The notes: a model not told the origin generated them from the letters alone. A DNA stretch of 64,000 nt from Parcubacteria bacterium C7867-008 (GCA_001189215.1 LFCR01000004.1:124001-188000); one strand, 5' to 3'; shown: positions 8,400 to 13,975, numbered from the stretch's first letter. Numbers and translations: made by a program.

Positions 8400-8425
8400 G
8401 TTCGATCCCTAGTCTCCCAGCAATG
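8398..8425 (+). other. tRNA 3'-end-like fragment (possible attachment site or array edge)
   Basis: Directly after the mltG stop, the sequence forms a T-arm (TTAGG stem, TTCGATC loop, CCTAG stem) followed by TCTCCCA-G, like the 3' acceptor strand of a tRNA. No D-arm, anticodon arm or 5' acceptor strand precedes it, because that DNA is mltG. It also begins GGTTC and ends CCCAGCAA like the array repeat. It may be an old integration scar or the founder edge of the array; chance is possible. Confidence 0.4.
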
Positions 8426-8440
8426 CTTCCGTAATATACA

Positions 8441-8479
8441 AAGAGAAAAGCCTACTCACGATTCCTCGTTTTCGGCTTT
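8441..8479 (-). terminator. terminator of the 8483-8854 gene
   Basis: On the minus strand AAAGCCG pairs with GGCTTT across a long loop, followed by TCTCTTT. Confidence 0.55.
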
Positions 8480-8482
8480 GTC

Positions 8483-8854
8483 TCACGGTATCCCGTCCTG
8501 ATTCATCAGGTCGGTAAGACTCATGGACTTGTACGCGTAGCACCAGCTGCCGCGACCCGTGGCGACATCATACGCGATGATGATGCCGAACGGATTTTCT
8601 TCCTGCATCTCCGTATCGGGAGCAAGGGAAGCAAGGATGAAGAACTGGTCGGGGTTGCGCGTCGAGAAGAGACCGCTCACGCGTGTCTCCCACATCGCTA
8701 CTGGATACTCCTGTTCGTAGTTCTCGCGACTTGAGTAGAACTTGAGAATCTTGTCGCGATTGATGAAATAGGCGTCGAGCAGTTCAATCCGAGAAGGACC
8801 GACTGCCAGTTTGTGTGAGCGACGTAGGTGCTCTACCGCTGTTATTCGAGGCAT
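8483..8854 (-). CDS. hypothetical soluble protein, leftmost unit of the array
   Basis: I do not recognise this 123-residue protein. It has no membrane segment or signal peptide and shows an N-terminal basic helix followed by a mixed alpha/beta region. It is preceded by a GGAGG Shine-Dalgarno 5 nt before the ATG and by an excellent minus-strand promoter (TTGACA 8901-8906, 17-nt spacer, TATTAT 8878-8883) that abuts the first repeat. Its left side has no repeat copy, only the tRNA-like fragment at 8398-8425. Confidence 0.65.
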   Translation of the reverse strand: MPRITAVEHLRRSHKLAVGPSRIELLDAYFINRDKILKFYSSRENYEQEYPVAMWETRVSGLFSTRNPDQFFILASLAPDTEMQEENPFGIIIAYDVATGRGSWCYAYKSMSLTDLMNQDGIP

Positions 8855-8877
8855 GTCGCCCTCCGTTTCCTGGATAA

Positions 8878-8906
8878 ATAATAGTATTAATAATAAGACT
8901 TGTCAA
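8878..8906 (-). promoter_or_regulatory. consensus promoter abutting repeat 1
   Basis: Minus-strand TTGACA (8901-8906) and TATTAT (8878-8883) are separated by 17 nt. The -35 box lies 7 nt from the repeat. Confidence 0.8.
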
Positions 8907-8913
8907 ATATAGA

Positions 8914-8941
8914 GGTTCCAACATCGTCCCAGACTGCCAGC
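8914..8941 (+). repeat. array repeat copy 1
   Basis: Consensus copy: begins GGTTCCAAC, middle ATCGTCCCAGAC, ends TGCCAGC. Confidence 0.95.
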
Positions 8942-8979
8942 AAAAGAAAGACCGCCCCGCTGATTTCTCAGCAGAGCGG
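8942..8979 (-). terminator. terminator of the 9004-9534 gene
   Basis: A minus-strand stem CCGCnCnGCTG / CAGCnnnGCGG is followed by TCTTTCTTTTG. The T-tract runs into the repeat. Confidence 0.8.
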
Positions 8980-9003
8980 CTCATGCAGATAGATGGAGGC
9001 AAT

Positions 9004-9534
9004 TCAGCCTTCGTCCGGGTATCTCATGACAAGACGCGTGCCACGCTGGACTAGGACGTCTTTCTTAAATGGAACTGCGCCAATAATCCATCCTTCTTTG
9101 GGCGCGTACATCTGCGATGGGCGATCCGGATTGTACCAGCGTCCTTGCACCATGGCAGTTTCCCCTTCTTTCGGCTGCATCACGAAGCCATTTGCCCATC
9201 CGTTCATGAGCAGCGCTGCGGGATGCCGTGCATGGTACCTAAGAAGCTCCCACACATGAGCGAACTTGAGACCGAATGCTGGATGCAATTCCTTCATCGG
9301 GAACGGCCGGCGAACGGTCCATATTCCTGCGAGGATTGGAGGAACATTGATTTCCGGGTCGCATTGCTCGAACAGTTCTGACGCTTCAGCGCGCACGTCT
9401 GCGATTTCAGGTTCGCCTGAGACCGGAAAACCGCGATAGAAATGGCTTGCCGGTATGAAGTGCTCGCATCCTGCCAAGGCGACAGGGTCGTTCTCTAGAC
9501 GTAGACAGTCAGTAATTTCACCTGAGAGCTCCAT
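9004..9534 (-). CDS. hypothetical protein, array unit between repeats 1 and 2
   Basis: I do not recognise this 176-residue soluble protein. It is rich in Trp, Pro and Glu, has two Cys in the N-terminal half and no signal peptide. A GAGGTG Shine-Dalgarno lies 7 nt before the ATG. Its upstream leader shares a 15-bp block and an ATTGCATAAA block, with the same spacing, with the leader of the 13114-13449 gene, although the two proteins are unrelated. Transcription ends at a terminator touching repeat 1, so the unit is self-contained. Confidence 0.65.
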   Translation of the reverse strand: MELSGEITDCLRLENDPVALAGCEHFIPASHFYRGFPVSGEPEIADVRAEASELFEQCDPEINVPPILAGIWTVRRPFPMKELHPAFGLKFAHVWELLRYHARHPAALLMNGWANGFVMQPKEGETAMVQGRWYNPDRPSQMYAPKEGWIIGAVPFKKDVLVQRGTRLVMRYPDEG

Positions 9535-9560
9535 GTGACATTCACCTCGTTGCTTTTATG

Positions 9561-9621
9561 GGTCTGGACAGAACCCTAACACAATTGCATAAAGGTTCCA
9601 ACATCGTCCCAGACTGCCAGC
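9561..9621 (+). repeat. array repeat copy 2 with extended upstream block
   Basis: The 28-bp core is at 9594-9621. It is preceded by ATTGCATAAA and, 8 variable bases further out, by GGTCTGGACAGAACC (9561-9575). That block is a partial inverted complement of the core (GTCTGG with CCAGAC, GAACC with GGTTC), so the single strand can fold. The same extension is found at copy 10. Confidence 0.85.
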
Positions 9622-9630
9622 TATTTTTGA

Positions 9631-9636
9631 TACACT
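9631..9636 (+). promoter_or_regulatory. extended -10 of the cassette Nudix gene
   Basis: TGATACACT provides a TGn-extended -10, with the hexamer ending 6 nt before the ATG at 9643 and 9 nt after the repeat. Confidence 0.65.
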
Positions 9637-9642
9637 GTGTCC

Positions 9643-10065
9643 ATGACTGAAAAACAGAAGGTAGTTGTCTATGTCGTTAAAGACGGAAAGCTTCTCGTTT
9701 TCCGGCACACTGATTTCTCATACGAAGAAGTAGGAATTCAAGTACCAGCTGGAACAATTAAGGAAGGAGAAGATCCAGAATCCGCTGCACTACGCGAACT
9801 GCACGAGGAAACAGGCCGCGACGGTTTCAGGATTGTTGAAAAGCTTGGAGTGGAAACGTACCACAAGATGCCCGAGAAGCCTGAAACACATGTCAGGCAC
9901 TTCTTCCTGGCCGAATCGATAACCTCTCATCCTGAGCGATGGTTAAGCCAGGAGCTTCATGACGGGGAGCAGGAACCTACAAACTTCGAATGCTTCTGGA
10001 TCCCGTTAGACCGGGGTCATATCCTAGAATCTGGACTCGGAGCATTGTTGCATAAGGTCGTATAG
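9643..10065 (+). CDS. Nudix hydrolase, array unit between repeats 2 and 3
   Basis: The 140-residue protein has a complete Nudix box (about residues 38-60: G-x5-E-x7-RELHEETG), so it should hydrolyse a nucleoside-diphosphate-linked substrate with divalent metal. The substrate cannot be read from sequence. The ATG at 9643 has no Shine-Dalgarno and an extended -10 only 6 nt upstream, so the mRNA is probably leaderless. The last base of the TAG stop is the first base of repeat 3, so the coding unit runs exactly to the repeat boundary. Confidence 0.88.
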   Translation: MTEKQKVVVYVVKDGKLLVFRHTDFSYEEVGIQVPAGTIKEGEDPESAALRELHEETGRDGFRIVEKLGVETYHKMPEKPETHVRHFFLAESITSHPERWLSQELHDGEQEPTNFECFWIPLDRGHILESGLGALLHKVV

Positions 10066-10092
10066 GTTCCAACATCGTCCCACACAGCCAAC
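10065..10092 (+). repeat. array repeat copy 3 (diverged 3' half)
   Basis: GGTTCCAACATCGTCCCA is intact, and the tail reads CACAGCCAAC instead of GACTGCCAGC. It overlaps the Nudix stop codon. Confidence 0.9.
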
Positions 10093-10108
10093 AATATTTC
10101 CGCATATA

Positions 10109-10137
10109 TTGACTTATTTACATATTAGTGCTAATGT
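10109..10137 (+). promoter_or_regulatory. promoter of the small-RNA unit
   Basis: TTGACT (10109-10114), a 17-nt spacer and TAATGT (10132-10137) predict a start near 10144. Confidence 0.65.
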
Positions 10138-10143
10138 ATTTCC

Positions 10144-10237
10144 AGACGAGAAAATTCTCACTTTATAGCGTATTTGCCTTTCCCATTACCAAATGGCAAG
10201 GCTTGGCCCCGCAGACTTTATGTCATGCGGGGCTTTT
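10144..10237 (+). ncRNA. candidate small RNA occupying a whole cassette
   Basis: The 182-bp unit between repeats 3 and 4 has a promoter and a strong terminator but no convincing ORF. The only overlapping ORF would start inside the -10 box and run through repeat 4. The predicted transcript of about 94 nt contains a hairpin (GCCTT..CCATT / AATGG..AAGGC, about 10176-10202) and ends in a perfect 8-bp terminator stem (10206-10213 with 10226-10233) plus TTTT. It is therefore a self-contained RNA gene of unknown target. Confidence 0.6.
10206..10237 (+). terminator. intrinsic terminator of the small-RNA unit
   Basis: GCCCCGCA (10206-10213) pairs perfectly with TGCGGGGC (10226-10233), followed by TTTT. 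Confidence 0.88.
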
Positions 10238-10246
10238 GATTAAAAA

Positions 10247-10274
10247 AGTTCCAACATCGTCCCAGACTGCCAGC
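10247..10274 (+). repeat. array repeat copy 4
   Basis: Identical to the consensus except for A instead of G at the first base. Confidence 0.93.
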
Positions 10275-10275
10275 A

Positions 10276-10309
10276 AAAACGAAACCCCGCGACCAAATGG
10301 TGCGGGGTT
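10276..10309 (-). terminator. terminator of the 10341-10838 gene
   Basis: A minus-strand AACCCCGC / GCGGGGTT stem is followed by TCGTTTTT and abuts repeat 4. Confidence 0.85.
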
Positions 10310-10340
10310 CCCGTTAAGGCATTTCGGGTAAGCCTACGCT

Positions 10341-10838
10341 TCAGAGGTGACTGAACTTCGGGTAGTGGCTGTCGAGTTCCTGGCGATCCTCCTGTTGCTC
10401 GTCAGTCAGGTTGCCGCGGCCGAACCGAGAGGTAGGTAGGTTGAACTTTTTCACGATCGCTTCACAGATCTCGAAGTCGAGCCTGGTGTAGCACTGTTGA
10501 GGGCCGAGATCGAAGTCTTCCGGGATAACACCGAGATACTTCAGGGCGGTCGCCATGTCGTAGCCGTAGTGCGTCGTCCACTCGAAGTAGCTGGAGAGGC
10601 CGTTGGAGACGACAGCCCAGGCAGCGATACGCTGGTACTGGAGATCCATGCCGCATAGGACGGCGGCAACGAAGCGATCATTCCAGTAGCACTGGTGCTG
10701 GTGCTCGTTGTGGCCCGTCCAGACGCGCTGAGCACTGAGGCGGGTGAGCGGGTTCTCAAGGTGAGCGCCCGGCTCCTTCACGCACTTCGCGACATGCGCA
10801 AAGGCTTCTTTATCGGTCAGTTCCACAGCCTGGGTCAT
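10341..10838 (-). CDS. hypothetical protein, array unit between repeats 4 and 5
   Basis: I do not recognise this 165-residue soluble protein. It is His-, Gln- and aromatic-rich with several Cys (for example KCVKEP, HQCYW, LCGMD, QQCYTRLDFEICEA), possibly metal-binding. Codon use is GC-rich compared with core genes. The minus-strand promoter (TTGACT 10933-10938, about 16 nt, TATAAA 10911-10916) lies next to repeat 5 and a terminator lies next to repeat 4. The Shine-Dalgarno is weak. Confidence 0.65.
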   Translation of the reverse strand: MTQAVELTDKEAFAHVAKCVKEPGAHLENPLTRLSAQRVWTGHNEHQHQCYWNDRFVAAVLCGMDLQYQRIAAWAVVSNGLSSYFEWTTHYGYDMATALKYLGVIPEDFDLGPQQCYTRLDFEICEAIVKKFNLPTSRFGRGNLTDEQQEDRQELDSHYPKFSHL

Positions 10839-10910
10839 TTGCAGTCCCGCGTCTGAGCTCTCTGAGCTGGTTGAAATGTACGCTAGACCAAGTAGGTCCT
10901 TGCTGATACC

Positions 10911-10938
10911 TTTATATCATATTTACATATTTAGTCAA
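10911..10938 (-). promoter_or_regulatory. promoter abutting repeat 5
   Basis: Minus-strand TTGACT (10933-10938) with TATAAA (10911-10916), 16-nt spacer. Confidence 0.65.
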
Positions 10939-10947
10939 GCATAAAAA

Positions 10948-10975
10948 GGTTCCAACATCGTCCCAGACTGCCAGC
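10948..10975 (+). repeat. array repeat copy 5
   Basis: Exact consensus copy. Confidence 0.95.
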
Positions 10976-10981
10976 AATTGA

Positions 10982-11248
10982 TCAAAGTCTCGAAACCGCG
11001 CAATACCCATCACCATAGACATTCACAATAATGCTTCCACTCTTACTTCTGCAGCTCTCCCTCGCTGCATTAAGTTCAGTCCCTGACATATTCCTAGAGA
11101 AAACAGGAGTTTTGTATACTACGTACCAGTCTGTCCCATACCCGATCACATCACCAAACTGAAAAGACGTTATTCGGTAAGGAGAAAGTAGGTATAGTCC
11201 GGCAAGAACGCCCAAGCCAATAAATATATAGCGAGCGTACTTTTTCAT
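10982..11248 (-). CDS. small membrane-anchored protein, array unit between repeats 5 and 6
   Basis: The 88-residue protein has one N-terminal transmembrane helix (about residues 7-22) after a short basic start, then an external domain with two Cys (ESCRSK and DGYCAV) that could form a disulfide. No family is recognised. The unit is minimal: the stop is 7 bp from repeat 5 and the ATG only 24 bp from repeat 6, with no visible terminator or separate -35. The repeat itself may supply a TTGGAA -35 element on this strand. Confidence 0.65.
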   Translation of the reverse strand: MKKYARYIFIGLGVLAGLYLLSPYRITSFQFGDVIGYGTDWYVVYKTPVFSRNMSGTELNAARESCRSKSGSIIVNVYGDGYCAVSRL

Positions 11249-11271
11249 GCATTAAGTCTAGCACCCATAAA

Positions 11272-11299
11272 GGTTCCAACATCGTCCCAGACTGCCAGC
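11272..11299 (+). repeat. array repeat copy 6
   Basis: Exact consensus copy. Confidence 0.95.
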
Positions 11300-11349
11300 A
11301 AACAGAAAACCCGCTCAGCGAAGCTAAACGAGCTTCTGCTGGAACGGGT
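11300..11349 (-). terminator. terminator of the 11363-11548 gene
   Basis: A minus-strand ACCCG / CGGGT outer stem with an inner AGCnnAAGCT stem is followed by TTTTCTGTTTG at the repeat. Confidence 0.7.
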
Positions 11350-11362
11350 CCAGGGCGATTGA

Positions 11363-11548
11363 TCAGTTCGGCACGAACTTCACGTCGGCGGAGACTTGAC
11401 CGATAGGCGGCGTCCAACCGAGCTGCGGGTGGAAGTGGGCAGTCTGGATACCCACGAGGAAGGCCAGAGCCGCGCCAGCGACCATGATGCAGGTCAGAAA
11501 GCGGCGTTCGAAGGTGTTAGGCGAAGGTGCGATGCGCGTGCGCGCCAT
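11363..11548 (-). CDS. small membrane protein, array unit between repeats 6 and 7
   Basis: The product of about 61 residues has a basic N-terminus (MARTRIAPSPNTFERRF), one membrane helix (about residues 18-36) and a short outward tail. An in-frame TTG at 11560 would add four residues. Codon use is GC-rich. The promoter is consensus (TTGACA 11638-11643, 17 nt, TATTAA 11615-11620) and lies 11 bp from repeat 7. Function unknown. Confidence 0.55.
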   Translation of the reverse strand: MARTRIAPSPNTFERRFLTCIMVAGAALAFLVGIQTAHFHPQLGWTPPIGQVSADVKFVPN

Positions 11549-11614
11549 GTGCGTTCTCAATGCTGTGCGACCCTGCGGATCGGCTCATTCCTGCACGATG
11601 CTGGAACTGATAGG

Positions 11615-11643
11615 TTAATACAACTATTTAAATATTCTGTCAA
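11615..11643 (-). promoter_or_regulatory. consensus promoter next to repeat 7
   Basis: Minus-strand TTGACA (11638-11643), 17-nt spacer, TATTAA (11615-11620). Confidence 0.8.
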
Positions 11644-11654
11644 TTAAGGACAAA

Positions 11655-11682
11655 GGTTCCAACATCGTCCCAGACTGCCAGC
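11655..11682 (+). repeat. array repeat copy 7
   Basis: Exact consensus copy. Confidence 0.95.
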
Positions 11683-11694
11683 AGCTAACTATCA

Positions 11695-11755
11695 ATATAT
11701 AAAAGAAACCGCCCCACTACTGAACGCTGTGAGGCGTCTCTTGTAGTGAGGCGGT
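11695..11755 (-). terminator. terminator of the receiver-like gene
   Basis: A minus-strand ACCGCC..CACTAC / GTAGTG..GGCGGT stem (11708-11720 with 11743-11755) is followed by TTTCTTTTATATA. Confidence 0.85.
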
Positions 11756-11764
11756 GTGCCCCGA

Positions 11765-12223
11765 TCAAACCGAGATCGGAATGGTGATGTCGAGGATCTC
11801 GAGCGCGAACTCCCAATCCTTGGTTTCAGCCACATCCGAGCGCGTACGGGCCCGTCGGTGATCAGCCATCCCAGGCCAGTCGAGCATGCGTCCCATCTGG
11901 GTGACCCAGTCGTACCGATCACCGTGGTGGTGGCCGTCGGTGCAGATCACGCAGGGAATGCCCTTTGCGTTTGCCAACGACATGACCGCCACACCGCAGG
12001 GCTCGAGGATATTGTTGTCGACGCCATTAGAGTTGCCGCTGCGACCCTGCGGGAAGAAAAGGTCGGTGATCACGTGCGTGATGCCGTACTGCTCGCTCTT
12101 GAGCAGGGCCTGTTCGGCGAAGTCCAGGTTCTTCACATGGATGAACTCGATGCCGGCACGCTGCAGGATGTTTATCGCATCGTCGGCATGACGTGCAGTG
12201 TCTTCAACGAGCAGAATCTTCAT
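11765..12223 (-). CDS. stand-alone receiver-like protein, array unit between repeats 7 and 8
   Basis: The 152-residue protein begins MKILLVED and looks like a response-regulator receiver: acidic pair Glu7/Asp8, putative phosphoacceptor Asp54 in THVITDLFFP, and a later VICTDG strand in the position of the conserved Thr. It has no output domain. The usual Lys is not clear and the C-terminus (about 115-152) is atypical. Two shorter relatives lie at 18737-18955 and 38169-38531. A strong AAGGAGG Shine-Dalgarno and a consensus promoter (TTGACA 12285-12290, TAATAT 12262-12267) are present. Codon use is GC-rich. Confidence 0.72.
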   Translation of the reverse strand: MKILLVEDTARHADDAINILQRAGIEFIHVKNLDFAEQALLKSEQYGITHVITDLFFPQGRSGNSNGVDNNILEPCGVAVMSLANAKGIPCVICTDGHHHGDRYDWVTQMGRMLDWPGMADHRRARTRSDVAETKDWEFALEILDITIPISV

Positions 12224-12261
12224 TGCTGGCCTCCTTGGCCTTGTTTCTGAATCCTAGGCTT

Positions 12262-12290
12262 ATATTACTACAGTATGTGTACTTTGTCAA
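12262..12290 (-). promoter_or_regulatory. consensus promoter next to repeat 8
   Basis: Minus-strand TTGACA (12285-12290), 17-nt spacer, TAATAT (12262-12267). Confidence 0.8.
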
Positions 12291-12297
12291 GTAAAAC

Positions 12298-12325
12298 GGT
12301 TCCAACATCGTCCCAGACGGCCAGC
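12298..12325 (+). repeat. array repeat copy 8
   Basis: One substitution (GACGGCC for GACTGCC) from the consensus. Confidence 0.94.
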
Positions 12326-12349
12326 TATTATTTATAAAAGTTATTGTGG

Positions 12350-12355
12350 CATAAT
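12350..12355 (+). promoter_or_regulatory. extended -10 of the 12362 gene
   Basis: TGGCATAAT is a TGn-extended -10 that ends 6 nt before the ATG at 12362, consistent with a leaderless transcript. Confidence 0.65.
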
Positions 12356-12361
12356 GTTCAT

Positions 12362-13000
12362 ATGCCTGAAGGAATTAAAGATTGGAGAAGACTTTTTGCC
12401 GAAGGAAGGAATTCAGACCCTGCACGTAAGGATGTTCCCGTTTCGCAAGAACCAGTGCTTGAGTCACGGACCAAAACAGAAGGTCATAGAGTGGAAAAAA
12501 TTCCTCTCGAACCAACAGTGCTTTCACCGGTTCAGCTTACAAATACCAAATTCCTTGATAATCCTTCCAAGCGAAGACTTGTTGCTGGTGACTTTAAAAG
12601 ACTCATTCTTGATAAAGCACGTCCGGTAGTGCTACAGGATTCATTAACTTTAGAAAGATTTGATCTTTCTAAAGGAGACAAAGATAGAAATATTGTTGCA
12701 GATGTTCCTGAAGAAGCTTTCTTTGCTGATGAAACGGAATTATATGCCCGTGTTGCACAACTCATATCTCTTGAAGAGAGCGGCTATTCAGGTATCCTCG
12801 CAACTGGTAGTTCGATGAATGTTTTTTATCTAAAAGGCAAGAAAACCGTAGTCATGGTGCATACTGCAATTTCCAACGCTACTCGCCAACGAGTCTGGGT
12901 ATCAGACGCTGATTCATTCGATGCGCCTGGACATCGTCCAGAAACTCGAGTCTTTTTAAAGAATATTGAATCAAAGGCACCAATTCCTGATGAGACTTAG
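12362..13000 (+). CDS. hypothetical soluble protein, array unit between repeats 8 and 9
   Basis: I do not recognise this 212-residue protein. The N-terminal third (about 1-75) is charged and probably disordered. The C-terminal part (about 120-195) looks like a folded alpha/beta domain (ELYARVAQLISLEESGYSG, NVFYLKGKKTVVMVHTAI). The gene has the core-style leaderless start, with an ATG 6 nt after an extended -10. It is the largest plus-strand unit in the array and its codon use is AT-richer than that of the minus-strand units. Confidence 0.7.
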   Translation: MPEGIKDWRRLFAEGRNSDPARKDVPVSQEPVLESRTKTEGHRVEKIPLEPTVLSPVQLTNTKFLDNPSKRRLVAGDFKRLILDKARPVVLQDSLTLERFDLSKGDKDRNIVADVPEEAFFADETELYARVAQLISLEESGYSGILATGSSMNVFYLKGKKTVVMVHTAISNATRQRVWVSDADSFDAPGHRPETRVFLKNIESKAPIPDET

Positions 13001-13015
13001 AGATATTTCTAAAAA

Positions 13016-13043
13016 GGTTCCAACGTCGTCCCAAACTGCCAGC
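13016..13043 (+). repeat. array repeat copy 9
   Basis: Two substitutions (AACGTCG and CCAAACTG). It shares the AACGTCG variant with copy 10. Confidence 0.93.
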
Positions 13044-13077
13044 AATAAAAGAAAGATCGCCTACAGGAAGCGACCTT
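13044..13077 (-). terminator. weak terminator of the 13114-13449 gene
   Basis: A minus-strand TCGC/GCGA-based stem with one mismatch is followed by TTTCTTTTATT. Confidence 0.5.
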
Positions 13078-13113
13078 CCGTAAGCGATTATGGTTTCACT
13101 TTGTCTGTGAATC

Positions 13114-13449
13114 TCACAGCTCCTCGAACTTTGTGCTCACCCATTCGGGAGTTACCTCAATTGTTGCCCGTTCAAGAACTTTTGCAATGTCGGGCGCGGG
13201 CATGACCGACGTCGTACCACACTTTTCGCAGTCTCGGCGCTGCGCAAGAGACTGCACACACTCTTTAACCATGTCCACATGTGGCGTAGGTGGATGTCTT
13301 TCGAAAGATGAGTATCCCCAAGCGGTATTCTCGTGGCTGCAGCAAGGACACACGAGAACGGCATCGAAACCAAGGGCTCTATTTCCAAGGGGCCCGCGAG
13401 GCACGAACCTGTGCCCCTGGACCTTTGGTTCCCAGCTCTTTAAATACAT
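13114..13449 (-). CDS. zinc-ribbon-like protein, array unit between repeats 9 and 10
   Basis: The 111-residue protein carries two CxxC knuckles, CPCC (about 34-37) and CEKC (about 74-77), the usual spacing of a treble-clef or zinc-ribbon fold. This suggests nucleic-acid or protein binding. No family is recognised. A GAAGGGAA Shine-Dalgarno lies 6 nt before the ATG. Its leader matches that of the 9004-9534 gene (GGTTCTGTCCAGACC plus ATGCAAT at equal spacing). Confidence 0.68.
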   Translation of the reverse strand: MYLKSWEPKVQGHRFVPRGPLGNRALGFDAVLVCPCCSHENTAWGYSSFERHPPTPHVDMVKECVQSLAQRRDCEKCGTTSVMPAPDIAKVLERATIEVTPEWVSTKFEEL

Positions 13450-13469
13450 GACGTGTTCCCTTCAATGGA

Positions 13470-13529
13470 GGTCTGGACAGAACCTACCATAGATTGCATA
13501 AAGGTTCCAACGTCGTCCCAGCTGCCACC
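13470..13529 (+). repeat. array repeat copy 10 with extended upstream block
   Basis: The core at 13503-13529 has a one-base deletion (CCCAGCTGCCA) and the AACGTCG variant. It is preceded by ATTGCATAAA and by GGTCTGGACAGAACC (13470-13484) at the same 8-nt spacing as copy 2. Confidence 0.88.
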
Positions 13530-13536
13530 CTTTTGA

Positions 13537-13542
13537 TATAAT
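13537..13542 (+). promoter_or_regulatory. extended -10 of the 13549 gene
   Basis: TGATATAAT ends 6 nt before the ATG; a consensus TGn-TATAAT for a leaderless mRNA. Confidence 0.8.
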
Positions 13543-13548
13543 TAACTC

Positions 13549-13938
13549 ATGCACAAAGACATTCGGACATATAATTCTGCGCTTACAAAAGAGGATAAGA
13601 AGATCTGTAACACCTTAGCAAACGAGATCGATGCAAGTCTGCCAGAAGCTGAGAGCAAAATATGGCACAGGAGCCCTGTGTGGTTCTTGGAAGGCAATCC
13701 CGTGGTTGGGTATGCAAAACGTAAAGATAACGTTCAACTCCTTTTCTGGAGTGGTCAATCATTTGAGGAAAAGTGCTTAGCACCCGAGGGAAGCTTCAAG
13801 GCGGCACAAGCTCGGTACATCAAAGCTTCCGAAATAGAGCTGAAGGATCTAAAACGTTGGTTAAAGAAAGCAAAATTGATCCAGTGGGATTATAAGAATA
13901 TTGTCAAAAGAAAAGGGAAGCTGGTCCGCATTACATAA
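13549..13938 (+). CDS. DUF1801 (YdhG-like) protein, last unit of the array
   Basis: The 129-residue protein matches the DUF1801/YdhG pattern: an N-terminal helical region, then SKIWHRSPVWFLEGNPVVGYAKRKDNVQLLFWSG, and a C-terminal AQARYIKASEIELKDLKRWLKKA. The family is a small soluble alpha/beta fold without an established biochemical activity. The ATG sits 6 nt after a consensus extended -10. The right end of the unit is marked only by a degenerate repeat. Confidence 0.82.
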   Translation: MHKDIRTYNSALTKEDKKICNTLANEIDASLPEAESKIWHRSPVWFLEGNPVVGYAKRKDNVQLLFWSGQSFEEKCLAPEGSFKAAQARYIKASEIELKDLKRWLKKAKLIQWDYKNIVKRKGKLVRIT

Positions 13939-13939
13939 A

Positions 13940-13961
13940 ACTTCCAACAATTGTCATGGCG
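13940..13961 (+). repeat. degenerate array repeat (possible copy 11)
   Basis: CTTCCAACA..TTGTC..GGCGC resembles the repeat core (TTCCAACA, GTC, GCC/GC) at the expected place after the last unit. Similarity is weak. Confidence 0.35.
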
Positions 13962-13975
13962 CTATAATTAAACGT

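Larger units (their letters stand above)
8399..13965 (+). mobile_element. cassette-like array: direct 28-bp repeats separating single-gene units
   Basis: Ten copies of one 28-bp sequence occur between 8914 and 13529, all in the same orientation. Spacings are 680, 471, 182, 701, 324, 383, 643, 718 and 487 bp. Each interval holds one gene (six on the minus strand, two on the plus strand) or, once, an apparent small RNA. Genes carry their own promoter and usually a terminator. The products are unrelated to one another. Size range, one gene per unit and fixed repeat orientation resemble integron or pdif cassettes, but no recombinase is present and the repeat is not a standard attC. The outer limits are uncertain. 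Confidence 0.75.

Noticed and set aside
8398..8425. Complete tRNA gene
   Set aside because: Only the T-arm and a 3' acceptor-like strand are present; the upstream DNA is mltG coding sequence with no D-arm, anticodon arm or matching 5' strand.
10128..10331. 67-codon plus-strand ORF
   Set aside because: Its start lies in the -10 region and it runs through a terminator and a repeat; a small RNA explains the unit better.
8914..13529. CRISPR array
   Set aside because: The repeats are 28 bp and direct, but spacers are 150-690 bp, irregular and coding, and no cas genes are near.
8914..13529. Standard integron attC sites
   Set aside because: GTTGGAAC on the minus strand is close to GTTRRRY but fails the last position, most copies have no facing RYYYAAC partner, and no intI is present; only an analogy is claimed.
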